The notes: generated by a model from the letters alone, not told the origin. A stretch of DNA of 64,000 nt from an uncultured Lysobacteraceae bacterium (GCA_902825775.1 CADECF010000007.1:139078-203077); one strand, 5' to 3'. Numbered from the stretch's first letter, positions 1 through 11,149 are shown. Program-made: numbers and translations.

Positions 1-23
1 TTATCCACAGCTAGTGTGGATAA
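1..23. promoter_or_regulatory. Inverted pair of DnaA boxes
   Basis: TTATCCACA at 1-9 and TGTGGATAA at 15-23 are two perfect consensus DnaA boxes in inverted orientation, five bases apart. They lie about 120 bases upstream of priA. They could be a regulatory or DnaA-titrating site; what lies to the left is outside the window. Confidence 0.6.
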
Positions 24-140
24 AGGCGAATCTCCTTATGCGGCCGTAAGTTGCGCGGCTTATCTGCGCCTTGCGGCAAGGTTTAGCGCGCAACTGCATG
101 GGTCTCACGGCGTGGCCTTGGCGGTCGCTAGACTGGTGCG

Positions 141-2420
<2,280 letters not shown>

Positions 2421-2421
2421 C

Positions 2422-3678
2422 ATGCCCGAATCTGCGCACCCGCACCTGCTCATCGTCGGCGGCGGTTTCGCCGGCTTGTGGGCGGCGCGCGCTCTGGCCG
2501 GCGCGCCGGTCCGCATCACCCTGCTCGACCGCGGCAACCATCATCTGTTCCAGCCGTTGCTGTATCAGGTCGCGACCGCGGGCTTGTCCTCGCCCGATAT
2601 CGCCGCGCCGCTGCGCCATATCCTGCGCAAGCAGAAGAACGTCACCGTGCTGATGGGCGAGGCGGTCGCCGTCGATAGCGCCGACCGGCAAGTGCGATTG
2701 GCCGACGGCGATACGCTCCGTTACGACTTCCTGCTGCTGGCCAGCGGCGCCACGCATGCCTACTTCGGGCATGACGACTGGGCCCCGCACGCGCCGGGCC
2801 TGAAGACGCTGGACGATGCGTTGCTGATCCGGCGCCGCATCCTGTCCGCTTTCGAACGCGCCGAAGCCAGCGACGACGATGCCGAACGCAAGGCGCAGCT
2901 GACCTTCGCGATCGTCGGCGGCGGCCCGACCGGCGTGGAGCTCGCCGGCACGCTCGCGGAGATCGCGCGGCAAACTTTGAAGCGCGAATTCCGCCGCATC
3001 GATCCGCGCCAGGCGCGCGTGCTGTTGCTGGAAGCCGGGCCACGCGTGCTGTCGACTTTTCCCGAATCGCTGTCGCTCAAAGCGCAACGGCAATTGGAAA
3101 GACTGGGCGTGGAGGTGCGCACCGGTTCGGCAGTGACGCATATCGATGCGGATAGCGTGATGCTCGGCGACGAGCGCATCGCTACGCGCACGGTGCTCTG
3201 GGCGGCGGGCGTGGCCGCGTCGCCGCTCGCGCGTTCGCTCGGCGTGCCGTTGGATCGTGCCGGCCGCGTGCCGGTCGAACCCGATTTGAGCGTGTCCGGG
3301 CAGCCGCAGATCTTCGTCGGCGGAGATCTGGCGACGCTGCTGCAAGTCAACGGAAAATCCGTACCCGGCGTGGCGCCGGCCGCCAAACAGATGGGCAACC
3401 ATATCGCTGCGACGATCCTTGCGCGCATCGCGGGGCGCGCGACCAAACCGTTCCGTTACCGCGACTGGGGCAATCTCGCGACGATCGGCCGCCGTGCGGC
3501 GATCGTCGATCTGGGCAAGCTGCGTTTCTCGGGTTTTCCGGCTTGGTCGTTTTGGCTGGTGGCGCACATCTTCTTCCTGATCGGCTTCCGCAACCGCATG
3601 GTCGTGTTGCTCGATTGGGCAGTGGCGTATTGGACGCATCAGCGCAACGCGCGGATCATCGTCGGCCGCGACGACTGA
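2422..3678 (+). CDS. ndh: Type II NADH dehydrogenase (NDH-2)
   Basis: This single-subunit, non-proton-pumping NADH:quinone oxidoreductase passes electrons from NADH through FAD to membrane quinone. The 418-residue product has an FAD-binding Rossmann motif at its N-terminus (VGGGFAGLWAAR, residues ~10-21), a second NAD-binding glycine motif (IVGGGPTGVELAG, ~165), the LWAAGV and GD(L/A) motifs of the family, and a hydrophobic amphipathic C-terminal part for membrane attachment. The ATG at 2422 was chosen because it follows the priA stop by one base and begins just before the Rossmann fold; an upstream ATG at 2323 lies inside priA. It is probably co-transcribed with priA. Confidence 0.93.
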   Translation: MPESAHPHLLIVGGGFAGLWAARALAGAPVRITLLDRGNHHLFQPLLYQVATAGLSSPDIAAPLRHILRKQKNVTVLMGEAVAVDSADRQVRLADGDTLRYDFLLLASGATHAYFGHDDWAPHAPGLKTLDDALLIRRRILSAFERAEASDDDAERKAQLTFAIVGGGPTGVELAGTLAEIARQTLKREFRRIDPRQARVLLLEAGPRVLSTFPESLSLKAQRQLERLGVEVRTGSAVTHIDADSVMLGDERIATRTVLWAAGVAASPLARSLGVPLDRAGRVPVEPDLSVSGQPQIFVGGDLATLLQVNGKSVPGVAPAAKQMGNHIAATILARIAGRATKPFRYRDWGNLATIGRRAAIVDLGKLRFSGFPAWSFWLVAHIFFLIGFRNRMVVLLDWAVAYWTHQRNARIIVGRDD

Positions 3679-3690
3679 CGCGCGTTTTTT

Positions 3691-3766
3691 TGTGGGAGCG
3701 GCTCCAGCCGCGAGCTTTTTGCAGCGATGAGGGACAATAAGAGCTCGCGGCTGAAGCCGCTCCCAC
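3691..3766. repeat. Palindromic intergenic repeat, family A
   Basis: TGTGGGAGCGGCTCCAGCCG at 3691 is matched by an inverted copy ending CCGCTCCCACA at 3766, forming a long hairpin between convergent ndh and the DUF1203 gene. It may act as a bidirectional terminator. Other copies are at 44691, 45750 and 46669. Confidence 0.85.
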
Positions 3767-3783
3767 AGAGTGCCCCGCTCGGC

Positions 3784-4251
3784 TCAAGCGCGATCGATCC
3801 GGCACGCGTAACAACCGCGGCGCGCGTTGTGCACGAGCAGGTAGCCGATCTTGGGATCCGCGAAGAACTTTTCGATCTTCGCTTCCAGCGCTGCGCCATC
3901 GACCACATCGGCCGCATGCATCCATCCGGCATCGTCGTAAGCACGCACCGACAGCAAGCGGCTGCGCTGCTGTTCCGGAATTTCGTTGCGCGCTTCGAAC
4001 GTCGCCCGCGCCGATTCGTTTACGAAGATCGGCCCGTCGCTGCGATAAGGCGTATCCGAATCCTGGTGCCGCCAATTGAGCAGCAATAGCGTTTCGCCGG
4101 GCTCCGCGTCCTGCAAAGTGACTCGGCACGGAAACCCGGGCTTGGCGTCGGCGACGTAACGCTTCGCACCGCGCGCGCTCAGCGCTTCCTCGCTCAAACC
4201 GAACAGCGGCCGGAAATCCTCCAGCGGCAATCCTCTGACGACATAGTTCAT
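3784..4251 (-). CDS. DUF1203 domain protein
   Basis: The 155-residue cytoplasmic protein starts MNYVVRGLPLEDFRPLFGLS and matches my recollection of the DUF1203 family, whose function is unknown. It contains a CRVTLQDAEPGE stretch and the family-type C-terminal segment YLLVHNARRGCYACRI. No signal peptide or membrane segment is visible. The ATG at 4251 was preferred to one at 4329, because the extra 26 residues would cover the rpoH terminator. It stands alone, convergent with ndh and downstream of rpoH on the same strand. Family membership is by sequence look only. Confidence 0.75.
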   Translation of the reverse strand: MNYVVRGLPLEDFRPLFGLSEEALSARGAKRYVADAKPGFPCRVTLQDAEPGETLLLLNWRHQDSDTPYRSDGPIFVNESARATFEARNEIPEQQRSRLLSVRAYDDAGWMHAADVVDGAALEAKIEKFFADPKIGYLLVHNARRGCYACRIDRA

Positions 4252-4326
4252 GGCGCACTCCGTTCGTGGGAATGCGCGCAGGCTAACGGCCGCCCGCCGG
4301 AGCCGATATCCGCATCGTGCGCAACG

Positions 4327-4353
4327 CAAAACGGCCCGGTTTCCCGGGCCGTT
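4327..4353 (-). terminator. Rho-independent terminator of rpoH
   Basis: On the minus strand AACGGCCCGGG, a short loop and CCGGGCCGTT are followed by TTTTGCG, some 25 bases after the rpoH stop. Stem and T-run suit intrinsic termination, although the T-run is short. Confidence 0.75.
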
Positions 4354-4377
4354 CGCGATCTATCGTGCCAGGCGCAA

Positions 4378-5253
<876 letters not shown>

Positions 5254-5264
5254 GGGCTCCGATT

Positions 5265-5291
5265 TTAGCAGTCGCCAGATATGACTGCTAA
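5265..5291. promoter_or_regulatory. CIRCE-like inverted repeat before rpoH
   Basis: TTAGCAGTC-N9-GACTGCTAA. The HrcA operator CIRCE is TTAGCACTC-N9-GAGTGCTAA, so one base differs in each arm and the two changes compensate, keeping perfect symmetry and the exact spacer. It ends 12 bases before the rpoH ATG. Confidence 0.6.
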
Positions 5292-5527
5292 GGGCGCCCA
5301 GAGTTCCCCAGCGTTTCGCTGATGGAACGCCGGAATGGGAAAACCACCCCCTTGCAGTCTCCGGATACTTAATTCGGTACGCCAGGCCAGGAAATCAAGG
5401 CCCGCCATAGAATTATCTTAACTTATTGAAAAATAGATAATTTTAGCGAGACACGAACGACGTCTGGGCGGAAGGCAGGCGCCCTAGCGGCGGTAAGGTG
5501 GGCGCCCATGGTCCAGCAGCTGTCTAC
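5292..5527. other. Intergenic region upstream of rpoH
   Basis: This region between the rpoH upstream element and the end of the EAL gene contains no credible gene. It holds an AT-rich patch at about 5410-5450 that may contain the rpoH promoter on the minus strand; no clean -35/-10 pair could be assigned. Confidence 0.4.
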
Positions 5528-6331
5528 TCAGAAAGCCAGCCAGGAAAAATCCGGCTCCGGCAAGGCCTCCAGTCCGGGCCGCGCGTACAGGTAGCCTTGC
5601 TGCAGGTGAATGCCCAACGCGAGCAGCCGGCGGGCGTCGGCCTCAGACTCCACGCCTTCGGCCACCAGCGCGCAGCCGAGTTTGCCGGCGATGCCGATCA
5701 CGCTCTCGATGATGGCCTGGCGCACGCTGTCGCCGCCGACGCCGCGCACCAGATGCATGTCGATCTTGAGCAATTGCGGCTGATAGCTGGCCAGCAAGCC
5801 GAGCCCGGCATGGCCGGCGCCGAAGTCGTCGATCGCCACGATGAAACCCATCGCCTGGTACGCCTGCAGCGATTCGGCGATGCGTTGCTGATTCAACGGT
5901 TCGGATTCGGACAGTTCGAGGATCACGTGCCTGGGCGCCAGGCCCACGCTCTCGGCCGCGGCGCGCAGCGACATGATGGTGCCCGGGTGCACGAATGCGC
6001 TCGGCGCGAGATTCAGCGCCAGCCGCGTGCGCAGATCGAGCCGCGCGGCAGCGAACAGCGCCAGCAGCATGGTGCGATGGTCGAACACCGGGCGCCGCGC
6101 GTGCGGCACGGCGGCGAGCATTTCCAACGCACCCTGCCCTTGCGGGCCGCGTACCAACGCCTCGTAGGCGTACACCGATTGGCGCTTGAGATCGACGATC
6201 GGTTGAAAAGCGATCCGCACGTGGCGGAATGCACCGCTCTCGGCGGCTTCGGTCGGATGGGCGCCCGCGACGGAGGCCAGCATGGGACTGTCGACCAGAG
6301 AATGCGACAGCGTGGAATCCAGGGATGTCAT
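5528..6331 (-). CDS. Stand-alone EAL-domain c-di-GMP phosphodiesterase
   Basis: The 267-residue protein is a single EAL domain with a short N-terminal lead. The catalytic set looks intact: YEALVRG, LNLAP, LELSES, IDDFGAG, LKIDM, AEGVES and LQQGY. It should hydrolyse c-di-GMP to pGpG in the cytoplasm. There is no GGDEF, membrane segment or visible sensor domain. Its ATG overlaps the stop of the usher-like gene by four bases (ATGA), so it is translationally coupled as the last gene of the pilus-like operon. The start at 6331 is fixed by this overlap. Local control of c-di-GMP linked to pilus production is an inference from position. Confidence 0.9.
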   Translation of the reverse strand: MTSLDSTLSHSLVDSPMLASVAGAHPTEAAESGAFRHVRIAFQPIVDLKRQSVYAYEALVRGPQGQGALEMLAAVPHARRPVFDHRTMLLALFAAARLDLRTRLALNLAPSAFVHPGTIMSLRAAAESVGLAPRHVILELSESEPLNQQRIAESLQAYQAMGFIVAIDDFGAGHAGLGLLASYQPQLLKIDMHLVRGVGGDSVRQAIIESVIGIAGKLGCALVAEGVESEADARRLLALGIHLQQGYLYARPGLEALPEPDFSWLAF

Positions 6332-8286
6332 CGCTGGCGTCCTGCGGGAATATCGAGTCGGGTGGTCTGCCGCACGTGCACTTCGATCGTCCGCTGCGCG
6401 GCGGCGTCTTCGACGAACCACGGCAGCGGCAGATTGTCCGGCAGCACGGTCACGCGATGCGCGCCGACGGCCACGCGCGGGAATTCGAATTGGCCGTTGC
6501 TGTCGGTGCGCAACGAATAGCGGCCGTCGAGCACGATGGTGACGTTGGCCGCCGGCAGTTCCGATGCCGCGCGTACGCCGTCGTTGTTGTCGTCCAGGAA
6601 CAGCGAGCCGGCGACGCTGCCGACCGCGGCGCCCGGCGCGCCGCCGATCACGGCCAGCGGCTGTCCGGCCTGACGGTCGTAGCGCAAGGTGAGGAACACC
6701 GAACGGTCGCGCGGCAGCGAAATGAACGGCGTATCGGTGACCAGCGGATCCAGGATGAAGGGCGAGCGCTGCGAACCCTGGCTCTGGTAGAACGCCGCGG
6801 CCAGCGACCAGCGCGGACGGATGCGCCAGTTCAAACCGATATTGAAATCCACGCCGCGGGTCGCGTTGGGACCATCTCCATGGGTCCAGCGCGCGGTGCC
6901 GTCGATCGACAGGGTATCGGTGAGATCGCGCCCGCCATATAGCGAGACCGTGGTGGTCGCGGTGGCCGGTTCGCCGTCGTAGCTCAGTTCGCCATAGGCC
7001 AGCGACGCAGACAAACGCGCGCCGCCTCGCATCGGAAACGCCTGGTCGACGCTGGCCAGCCAGCTGTCGCCGCCGCCGTCGCCGCCTTCCGCGACATCGA
7101 ACTGCAGGCGCGTCTGGCCCCAATGCGTGCTCTTGTCGGCGAACAACTGCGCGGCGTAGGTGTTCTCCGGCGTGTGGCGCACGCTCAAGCTGCCGCCGTA
7201 ACCGAACGTGCTGCTGGCCTGATAGCGCGCGAAGCCGGTGCCGTACTGGCCGTCGAAGCCTTCGCCGCTGATCGAACGGATGTCGTCCAGGCCCAGGTTC
7301 CAGCTCCAGCGCGCGAACTGGTACGCGATGCGGTAATAGCCGCCGCGGATATCGTTGTTGATCGGCAGCGCGCCCCACGCCAAACCGGGATCCAGCGAGA
7401 ACACGCCGTAGTTGTGGCGGTAGCGCCCGCGCCTGGCGCTGGCGTCGATCCATGCGCCCTGCGCTTGGCCTTCCTCGGCATCGCTCGCCAATGCGTTGAA
7501 CTGCACCGTATCGCGCTCGCCTTCCCAACCGGTGGCCACGTGCACGGCGTGCGTTTCGTCGTCGACGAAAGTGGCTTCGCCCAGATCGTCCGGCTCGATG
7601 CGGCCATGCGTGCCGAGATAAGACGCCGCACCGGTCCAGCCCGGCGCCCATTGCCATTGCGCGCCGGCCGAAGCGACGTAGCCGTCGGCCAGATCGAAAC
7701 CGACTACGCGCGAGCCGTTGTACATGCCTGCGCGGCCTACCGCGCCGAAGAGAGTAACGCCGCCTGCATTCTTGGTCGCCTGGCTGCTGACGCCGGCGAA
7801 AGCCACGGTCGGTAGGAAGAAGCGGTATTGCTCGCGCTGCAATCCCAGCGAAGGCGTGTTGATCACGCCCAGGCCGTTGTCGACGCGCCAGCCGCCGTCG
7901 ACGTACAGATTGCGCTGCCAAAGCGTCGCCGCGCCGCCCCAGCCGCCGTCGCGCTCGAAGCGCTCGCGGTCGCTGTGGAACAAGGTGGCATCCAACGAAA
8001 AGCTGCCCCAGGTCGGCGTTTCCCAGAAGCCGCCCGCGGCGATGCCTTCTTCGTTGAAAGTTTCATCGCCGCGCTCGGTGCGCGCCGCCACGGCTTCGAG
8101 GTGATAGGCGCGCGGCAAGCCGCCGGCGTCGACGGGCTCTTCGTCGTCCGGCGGCAACGGCGCCAGCGATTCGGCCGCGATGATGCGGTCGCGGTAGGGC
8201 GCGTCCTGCGCGTGCGCGGCGCTCGCGACGATGGCGGCGAGCGCCATGGCCAGCGTTCGCCGACGGATGTTGTGCCGGAATTTCAT
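6328..8286 (-). CDS. Usher-like outer membrane protein with C-terminal carboxypeptidase-regulatory-like domain
   Basis: The 652-residue protein has a signal peptide (LAMALAAIVASAAHA, cleavage near residue 27) and a long tract of alternating aromatic/hydrophobic beta strands (about 60-520) consistent with an outer membrane barrel. Near the C-terminus GSVAGSLFLDDNNDGVRAA begins a SdrD/carboxypeptidase-regulatory-like fold of the kind found at the end of CS1/alpha-type ushers. It is shorter than classical ushers (~800 residues) and I do not see standard PapC landmarks. The preceding chaperone gene and two pilin-like genes support a role in subunit secretion. Both ends overlap neighbours by four bases. 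Confidence 0.65.
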   Translation of the reverse strand: MKFRHNIRRRTLAMALAAIVASAAHAQDAPYRDRIIAAESLAPLPPDDEEPVDAGGLPRAYHLEAVAARTERGDETFNEEGIAAGGFWETPTWGSFSLDATLFHSDRERFERDGGWGGAATLWQRNLYVDGGWRVDNGLGVINTPSLGLQREQYRFFLPTVAFAGVSSQATKNAGGVTLFGAVGRAGMYNGSRVVGFDLADGYVASAGAQWQWAPGWTGAASYLGTHGRIEPDDLGEATFVDDETHAVHVATGWEGERDTVQFNALASDAEEGQAQGAWIDASARRGRYRHNYGVFSLDPGLAWGALPINNDIRGGYYRIAYQFARWSWNLGLDDIRSISGEGFDGQYGTGFARYQASSTFGYGGSLSVRHTPENTYAAQLFADKSTHWGQTRLQFDVAEGGDGGGDSWLASVDQAFPMRGGARLSASLAYGELSYDGEPATATTTVSLYGGRDLTDTLSIDGTARWTHGDGPNATRGVDFNIGLNWRIRPRWSLAAAFYQSQGSQRSPFILDPLVTDTPFISLPRDRSVFLTLRYDRQAGQPLAVIGGAPGAAVGSVAGSLFLDDNNDGVRAASELPAANVTIVLDGRYSLRTDSNGQFEFPRVAVGAHRVTVLPDNLPLPWFVEDAAAQRTIEVHVRQTTRLDIPAGRQR

Positions 8287-9080
8287 TTGGCGACGGCGGT
8301 ATCGATGGCCAGGCGCTGCGCGCCCCACTCCAACCTGCCTTTCAGCTGCACCGGAAACGCGATCGGCGGCGCCGGCGTGTCGGGGTCGTCGCCTTCGGGC
8401 ACGAGCGAAATCGCACGCGTTTCCCCGGGCAGAAGCGGGATGCTGGAGGGCGCGAACACGAACTTGCGGCCTTGCGCGTCGACGCCGTCGATCAAGCCGG
8501 CGAGACGGCCGTGCGCGTTGCCGCTATTGCGGATCTGCAGCACAGGCACGACGCGGCCATCGACGGTCTCGGCCTTGCCGCCGACGAGGGACAGCTGCGC
8601 GGCGGCGTTGCCGATGGTGAGATAGACGATGATGCCGATGCGGCCGGAGACGTCCGGCACGGCGCTGCCGGCGACCCGCTCCGGATCGCCTTCCAGCAGG
8701 ATCGCGAAACGGCACTCGCCGGTGGGCGCATCGGCGGGCACCGCCACTTCGAAGCGATAGCGGCGTTTGCCGTTGGCGGCGACGTTGATCTCGGCCGCCT
8801 CCAGGCCCACCCAAGGCCTGCAGCTGTTCGGCGCCAGCGCATCGGCGAATACCGCGGCGGCGTTGCCGTCCAGCGTCCAGTCCGCGGTGCGCAGGGTGTA
8901 ATGCGCGCTCGAGTTGGAGACGTTCGAAATTTCCACCACGTTGCGGTACGTCGTGCCGGGCTTCACGGCGTCTTCGAAACGCGGCGGCGACACCAGCGCG
9001 GAAAAACCTTGCGCGGCGGCGGCGGCCGAAGCCAGCGAGCCGAACGCCAAAAACGCGGCCTGCATCAAGATGCGCGACAT
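8283..9080 (-). CDS. Periplasmic pilus-type chaperone
   Basis: The 265-residue secreted protein (signal peptide to about AAAAAQG) looks like a two-domain immunoglobulin-fold chaperone. An N-terminal domain contains SPPRFEDAVKPGTTYRNVVEISN, resembling the first strands of alternate-class fimbrial chaperones. The second domain ends in GRLEWGAQRLAID. It is presumed to bind pilin subunits in the periplasm by donor-strand complementation and hand them to the usher-like protein. It overlaps the upstream gene by one base (TGATG) and the usher gene by four. Class assignment is by fold features and context, not by a close match. Confidence 0.7.
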   Translation of the reverse strand: MSRILMQAAFLAFGSLASAAAAAQGFSALVSPPRFEDAVKPGTTYRNVVEISNVSNSSAHYTLRTADWTLDGNAAAVFADALAPNSCRPWVGLEAAEINVAANGKRRYRFEVAVPADAPTGECRFAILLEGDPERVAGSAVPDVSGRIGIIVYLTIGNAAAQLSLVGGKAETVDGRVVPVLQIRNSGNAHGRLAGLIDGVDAQGRKFVFAPSSIPLLPGETRAISLVPEGDDPDTPAPPIAFPVQLKGRLEWGAQRLAIDTAVAK

Positions 9081-9547
9081 CACGGACCCTCCAGGTCGAT
9101 CTCGAACGTGAAATTGAGTTGCTCGGTGCGCTCCAGCCGCTGGCCGTCGGCCTGGATGACCAGCCGCATCGTGTCTTCGAGCAGTCCGCCGGGCATCGTG
9201 CCGGCGTACACCAGCGTGCGTTCGCCGGCGCGCAACGTGCCGGGCAGCAGGCGGCCGCGCGTCGTCCAGGTGGCGGTCACCGGGCCGGTCGCCTGCGCGG
9301 GCAGCGTCATGTAGACGCGGCCCGTGCGGCCCTGCCACGGCGCCAGGTTCAAGCGCACCAATACGGTGATCGCACCGGAGACCGTCGGCCGTTGGCCGCG
9401 CTGCGGAGCGGCCGTGTCCCACTTCATCTTCAACGTGCTGCCCAGCACCTGGCTGGCGCTGTCGTCGACGCGATGCGTGGTCTTGGCCATGGCCGGCGAT
9501 GCCGCCAGCAGCAGGCCCAACGCGAGCGAGAGCGCGCGCAGGCTCAT
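9080..9547 (-). CDS. Secreted beta-rich protein of pilus-like operon
   Basis: The 155-residue protein has a clean signal peptide (LALGLLLAASPAMA, cleavage near residue 22). The rest is made of short beta strands (VSGAITVLVRLNLAPWQGRTG; LNFTFEIDLEG at the C-terminus) without cysteines. I do not recognise a family. Position between the second pilin-like gene and the chaperone, with a four-base ATGA overlap upstream and a one-base overlap downstream, suggests a minor subunit, adaptor or assembly factor. Confidence 0.6.
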   Translation of the reverse strand: MSLRALSLALGLLLAASPAMAKTTHRVDDSASQVLGSTLKMKWDTAAPQRGQRPTVSGAITVLVRLNLAPWQGRTGRVYMTLPAQATGPVTATWTTRGRLLPGTLRAGERTLVYAGTMPGGLLEDTMRLVIQADGQRLERTEQLNFTFEIDLEGP

Positions 9548-10179
9548 GGCGCGCTCAACGTGTACACGACACGTCCCGTGTAGGTGCCGGCGGCCACGAC
9601 CGCATCGTTGCTGTAACGGAAGCTGTGGCAGCTTTCGCGCCAAGTGTTGGATGGGAAACTGGCGAGCGTTTGCGTACCGGTGCTGAAGCTGCCGGCAGGC
9701 ACCGGCTGCGCGGCGTTGCCGTCGCCGTTGCCGCTGCTGGTCCAGTTGATCTGCGAGAACGGAATGGTGTCGCCGGTCCCATTGGTCAGGCCGGCCGGCA
9801 CCGCCGCTGTCAACGTGGCGGTGCCCGAGCCGCTCGGGCGCCGGTAGAAACCGCCGATATAGATTTCCGCGGGCACGTTGCAGAAGGCGTAGCCGTCGTA
9901 GTTGCTGATGCCGGTGGTCGCGTTGGTCGTCATCGCCAGATCCGTACCGTTGCCCAACACGGCGGCGGGCACGGCGACGGAGACGAGATTGATGGCGCCG
10001 CCGTTCTGCGGCGTGCCGCCGTTGCTGTAATTGTTGCTGCTGAACGCGCCATTGCCCACGCGCAGGTACACCATCCGCGGGCCCGGATCGATGCTGACCA
10101 CGAAAGCATGGGCCGCATCGCTGGCGCACAGCGCGAACAACAGCAGCAGCCCTCGCAGGCCGCGCGCAGACAAAGACAT
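9544..10179 (-). CDS. Pilin-like secreted protein 2
   Basis: This 211-residue protein has a signal peptide (LLLLFALCASDAAHA). It shares features with the next gene: VYLRVGNG near the start of the mature part, GTGDTIPFSQI in the middle, and a C-terminal strand GRVVYTLSAP typical of donor-strand pilins. It differs by having two cysteines (AFCNVP and ESCHSF) that could form a disulphide, which may fit a tip or minor subunit. A Shine-Dalgarno sequence GGGGAG lies about six bases before the ATG at 10179. A terminator-like hairpin separates it from pilin 1, so it is expected at lower level. Confidence 0.65.
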   Translation of the reverse strand: MSLSARGLRGLLLLFALCASDAAHAFVVSIDPGPRMVYLRVGNGAFSSNNYSNGGTPQNGGAINLVSVAVPAAVLGNGTDLAMTTNATTGISNYDGYAFCNVPAEIYIGGFYRRPSGSGTATLTAAVPAGLTNGTGDTIPFSQINWTSSGNGDGNAAQPVPAGSFSTGTQTLASFPSNTWRESCHSFRYSNDAVVAAGTYTGRVVYTLSAP

Positions 10180-10201
10180 GGGACTCTCCCCGGTTCCATC
10201 G

Positions 10202-10236
10202 AAAAAACCGCAAGGCCGATTCCCCCGGCCTTGCGG
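10202..10236 (-). terminator. Intra-operon terminator/attenuator between pilin genes
   Basis: On the minus strand CCGCAAGGCC, a ten-base loop and GGCCTTGCGG are followed by TTTTTT. It is a textbook intrinsic terminator placed between pilin 1 and pilin 2. Partial read-through would give excess major pilin over assembly proteins. Confidence 0.85.
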
Positions 10237-10252
10237 GTACAGCAGCCTTCGA

Positions 10253-10876
10253 TTACGGCATCGAAGCGGTGTAGGTCACGCGGCTGTTGTTGGCGTTGGT
10301 GCCGCCGTAGACGCCGGGCGCCACGACGTTGTCGTTCTCGTACGCGAAGGTCCAGCGCGCGTCGCGGTTGATCACCTTGCCGCTGGCCGGGGTCAGCGCG
10401 ACGGTCGTGGTGGCGCCATCGGCCAGGGCCGGGTGCGGCAGCGGCGTGCCCGGAGTCAGCGCGGCGACCGCGGCGCTGATCTGGCTGTAGCTGATGGTGT
10501 CGCCGGCGCCATTGTTCAACGCGCCCAGCGTGGTGGAACTGAAAGTGATGTTGCCGTTGTTGCCGATGACGCGAGCGGTCACGGTGCCGTTGTTCAAGTC
10601 GCCCGAGGCCGGCGTGGCCGCGATCGCGCCGCCGTCGCCGATGTTGGCGGCGGGCACGACGAAGGCGATCTGGTTGATGGTGCCCAGGTTCGCGAAGTCG
10701 TTACCGGCGCCCACGCGCAGGTACAGGATCTTCGGCACCGTCACCTGGAAGTCCAGGCGGGCGCTGGCGGTGAGCGGCGTGCCGGTGCCGGTCGTGAAGG
10801 TCGACTCGGCATTGGCCATCATCGGGACGGCAGCCAGCATTGCAGCGGCCAGCAAGGTCTTGGTCATGGTGCGCAT
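10253..10876 (-). CDS. Pilin-like secreted protein 1 (probable major subunit)
   Basis: The 207-residue product has a signal peptide (LLAAAMLAAVPMMANA). The mature part starts with a strand-rich segment (LDFQVTVPKILYLRVGAG), is rich in Asn, Thr, Gly and Ala, lacks cysteine and ends with a strand SRVTYTASMP parallel to GRVVYTLSAP of pilin 2. The paralogy, first position in the operon and the terminator directly after it suggest the major structural subunit. No spore-coat-U or classical FimA signature was recognised. A GGGGAG ribosome site lies upstream; MRTM and a second ATG at 10867 are alternative starts. Confidence 0.65.
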   Translation of the reverse strand: MRTMTKTLLAAAMLAAVPMMANAESTFTTGTGTPLTASARLDFQVTVPKILYLRVGAGNDFANLGTINQIAFVVPAANIGDGGAIAATPASGDLNNGTVTARVIGNNGNITFSSTTLGALNNGAGDTISYSQISAAVAALTPGTPLPHPALADGATTTVALTPASGKVINRDARWTFAYENDNVVAPGVYGGTNANNSRVTYTASMP

Positions 10877-10949
10877 AGCGGAAAGACTCCCCAGTCATTT
10901 ATTAGGTAATGGGCCGAGAAGTGATTTCTCCTGCCTCGCGGGGGGATAG

Positions 10950-10965
10950 AGCAGAAACCATGCCA
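10950..10965 (-). promoter_or_regulatory. Sigma-54 (RpoN) promoter of the pilus-like operon
   Basis: On the minus strand TGGCATGGTTTCTGCT matches the -24/-12 consensus TGGCACG-N4-TTGCW with two differences and the required GG-N10-GC spacing. Transcription would start near 10939, leaving a leader of about 60 bases before pilin 1. Confidence 0.75.
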
Positions 10966-10992
10966 AATAGCGATTTAGGCCCGTTTTTTTCA

Positions 10993-11004
10993 TGACGGCC
11001 GTCA
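10993..11004. promoter_or_regulatory. 12-base perfect palindrome upstream of sigma-54 promoter
   Basis: TGACGGCCGTCA is perfectly symmetric and centred about 60 bases upstream of the predicted start site. It could bind an activator or repressor; no specific regulator is identified. Confidence 0.35.
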
Positions 11005-11149
11005 AACTTTAATGTTATGGCCACGTGAAACCGATTACCTTAACCTGAACAGGCTCAATGACTTAGCTCAGAAACGGCAGTTAGTGCCTTAACGCGTCAA
11101 TTTTCCGCGTTCGGCAGGGCTCGGCAGCCTGGGATCGGAGCGGAACGCC

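Noticed and set aside
1-140. Chromosomal replication origin
   Set aside because: Only two DnaA boxes are visible, without dnaA/rpmH or an AT-rich unwinding region nearby.
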